Shown here: one piece after another, positions 12,630 through 13,253 of the stretch
Position numbering within the stretch: the first letter of the stretch is position 1
How the letters are laid out: the number at the start of each line of letters is the position of its first letter
Source of the DNA: DATDRS01 sp035291605
Lineage (GTDB): Bacteria > Chloroflexota > Anaerolineae > Anaerolineales > UBA6663
Direction of reading: 5' to 3'
NCBI GenBank assembly: GCA_035291605.1
Contig: DATDRS010000408.1
Span: forward strand, 1-13,253
Length of the DNA: 13,253 nt
Position numbers and translations under genes: made by a program
The notes under the pieces: generated by a model
The model's database searches: none
Seen by the model: the letters and a program-made list of their open reading frames with translations, nothing else
Told to the model about the DNA's origin: nothing

Positions 12630-12739
12630 CGGCTAACACACGGAAGCCTCCCACACGCCGGACACAGGGTCGGGGATCGTGTGAAAAGTGAGGTCAAAGT
12701 GAATACGCTGCCAGTAGGTGACGTGATGACCCAAGACAA

Positions 12740-12812
12740 GAGCTGGGTGCGGTAATGCCGCATACCCGGATCTGTGCGGGGGGCGGCCTGTGAGGGCCGT
12801 CCCTACCGCGAC
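12740..12812 (+). mobile_element. Group II intron 3' end (domains V and VI), truncated
   Basis: Domain V: GAGC (12740-12743) to GGATC (12768-12772), 33 bases; nine pairs (one G-A, one G-U), a 2-base bulge AT on the 3' side, then GCGG with CCGC. This matches the domain V plan, though the loop is TAATG rather than GNRA. Domain VI: GCGG (12776-12779) with CCGC (12806-12809), then ten pairs (12780-12789 with 12794-12803, including two G-U) closed by a GTGA tetraloop; bases T12804 and A12805 bulge out. A12805 is 7 bases before the predicted 3' end (AC, 12811-12812), right for a branch-point adenosine. The ending CCCTAC-N3-4-AC is typical of bacterial class C introns. No reverse transcriptase or 5' part is in the window, so it is a remnant. 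Confidence 0.7.
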
Positions 12813-12989
12813 GAGCCGCCTCACGTTCACGTTGAGCGTGAAGACAAAAAAGCCAAATTCCGGATCAATCCCGTCAGGCTTCAATCTAGCAGGGGCTTCA
12901 GCCGGAGTGAAACCAATCGGCTACAGAAACTTGTGGAGGCAAACGCAGAAAAACTATTGAGAGGCTGGGATGAATACTTTAGCGATTGA
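12774..12989 (+). CDS. DUF4160 family protein, 5'-truncated and fused to intron sequence
   Basis: The frame open from GTG 12774 encodes 71 residues. From about residue 14 it is a recognisable DUF4160 protein: DEPPHVHVERED, AKFRINPVRLQSSRGFS, LQKLVEANAEKLLRGWDEYFSD. Full members start with about 20 residues of the type MPTxLRxGPYRFFFY before this; here that part is absent, and the first 13 codons are read from domain VI of the intron remnant. The gene junction coincides with the predicted intron 3' end (12812/12813). It is probably a broken gene, or one using a start inside intron sequence. The family is small, often paired with DUF2442 and suspected to belong to toxin-antitoxin-like units. 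The last 20 bases overlap the DUF2442 start. Confidence 0.7.
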   Translation: MRGAACEGRPYRDEPPHVHVEREDKKAKFRINPVRLQSSRGFSRSETNRLQKLVEANAEKLLRGWDEYFSD

Positions 12990-13253
12990 AATACAGGCAG
13001 TCAAGGCGCGAAACGTGGTCGTCACAGATGACTCGCTGACGGTTGACTTGGCGGACGGACGGACTATCTCTGTGCCGCTGGCGTGGTATCCGCGACTCTT
13101 GCACGGCACACCCAAAGAGCGTAATACGTGGCGGCTGATTGGAAGCGGAGAAGGCATTCACTGGCCTGACCTTGATGAAGACTTGAGCGTTGCAGGTTTA
13201 GTTCTCGGCAGGCCCTCTGGCGAAAGCCAGCGTTCGCTTCAGCGATGGTTGGA
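12970..13253 (+). CDS. DUF2442 family protein, runs off the window end
   Basis: ATG 12970 follows GAGAGG (12959-12964) at 5 bases. The 94 complete codons in the window show the DUF2442 pattern: short strands (VVVTDDSLTVDLADGRTISVPL), then WYPRLLHGTPKERNTWRLIG, SGEGIHWPDLDEDLSVAGLV. Family members are about 80-100 residues, so only the last few are missing at the edge. It overlaps the end of the DUF4160 frame by 20 bases, so the pair is translationally coupled. DUF4160-DUF2442 pairs are common and have been suggested to act as toxin-antitoxin-like modules; the mechanism is unknown to me. Confidence 0.85.
   Translation, partial: MNTLAIEIQAVKARNVVVTDDSLTVDLADGRTISVPLAWYPRLLHGTPKERNTWRLIGSGEGIHWPDLDEDLSVAGLVLGRPSGESQRSLQRWL

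Noticed and set aside
1..13253. CRISPR arrays, tRNA and rRNA genes, complete insertion sequences
   Set aside because: No regular short repeat-spacer series, no tRNA T-loop/acceptor pattern, and no transposase-like frame seen.

Overview
The window is GC-rich bacterial DNA, most likely from Chloroflexota (Anaerolineae-like). The grounds are a secreted multi-LysM protein with Thr/Pro linkers, a long hybrid signalling protein, an AmmeMemoRadiSam-type radical SAM enzyme, and the dispersed intergenic repeat CCCTGAGCGAAGnCGAAGGG (peptide PERSRR). The assignment is an inference from gene content; no rRNA or tRNA is present.

Left part (1-3360, + strand). An AmrS-like radical SAM enzyme is followed by a small alpha/beta protein. 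Then comes an arsenic module: an ArsR repressor with Cys clusters, an ArsM arsenite S-adenosylmethyltransferase with its three conserved cysteines, and a second, N-terminally short methyltransferase. A near-consensus sigma-70 promoter precedes arsR. An 18-bp element lies inside that promoter and again just before arsM, so ArsR probably controls both points.

Middle (3421-9100). A minus-strand gene encodes an unusual chain of metallo-beta-lactamase fold, STAS domain and degenerate protein kinase domain. Divergent from it is a secreted GH99-like glycosidase with four PEGA-like N-terminal repeats in an A-B-A-B order. A palindromic intergenic repeat separates this from a convergent five-LysM secreted protein.

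Right part (about 9200-13253, + strand). The composition changes: lower GC, short unfamiliar genes all on one strand, and long spacers with hairpins. One spacer (11893-11959) has the full architecture of an integron attC site: R'' AAC, L'' with one extrahelical base, L', and R' GTT. A second spacer carries the matching right half (27 of 29 bases identical), and two others carry R-box-like ends next to stop codons. I read this as an integron-type gene-cassette array without a visible integrase (a CALIN or the interior of an array). Cargo: an AlbA_2/Schlafen-like protein, a frameshifted small membrane protein, an unknown 191-residue protein and a possible PD-(D/E)XK-like protein. Next comes the 3' end (domains V and VI) of a group II intron, joined directly to a 5'-truncated DUF4160 gene that overlaps a DUF2442 gene running off the window. 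A strong promoter with no gene behind it (9306-9333) may drive a small RNA or the cassette array.
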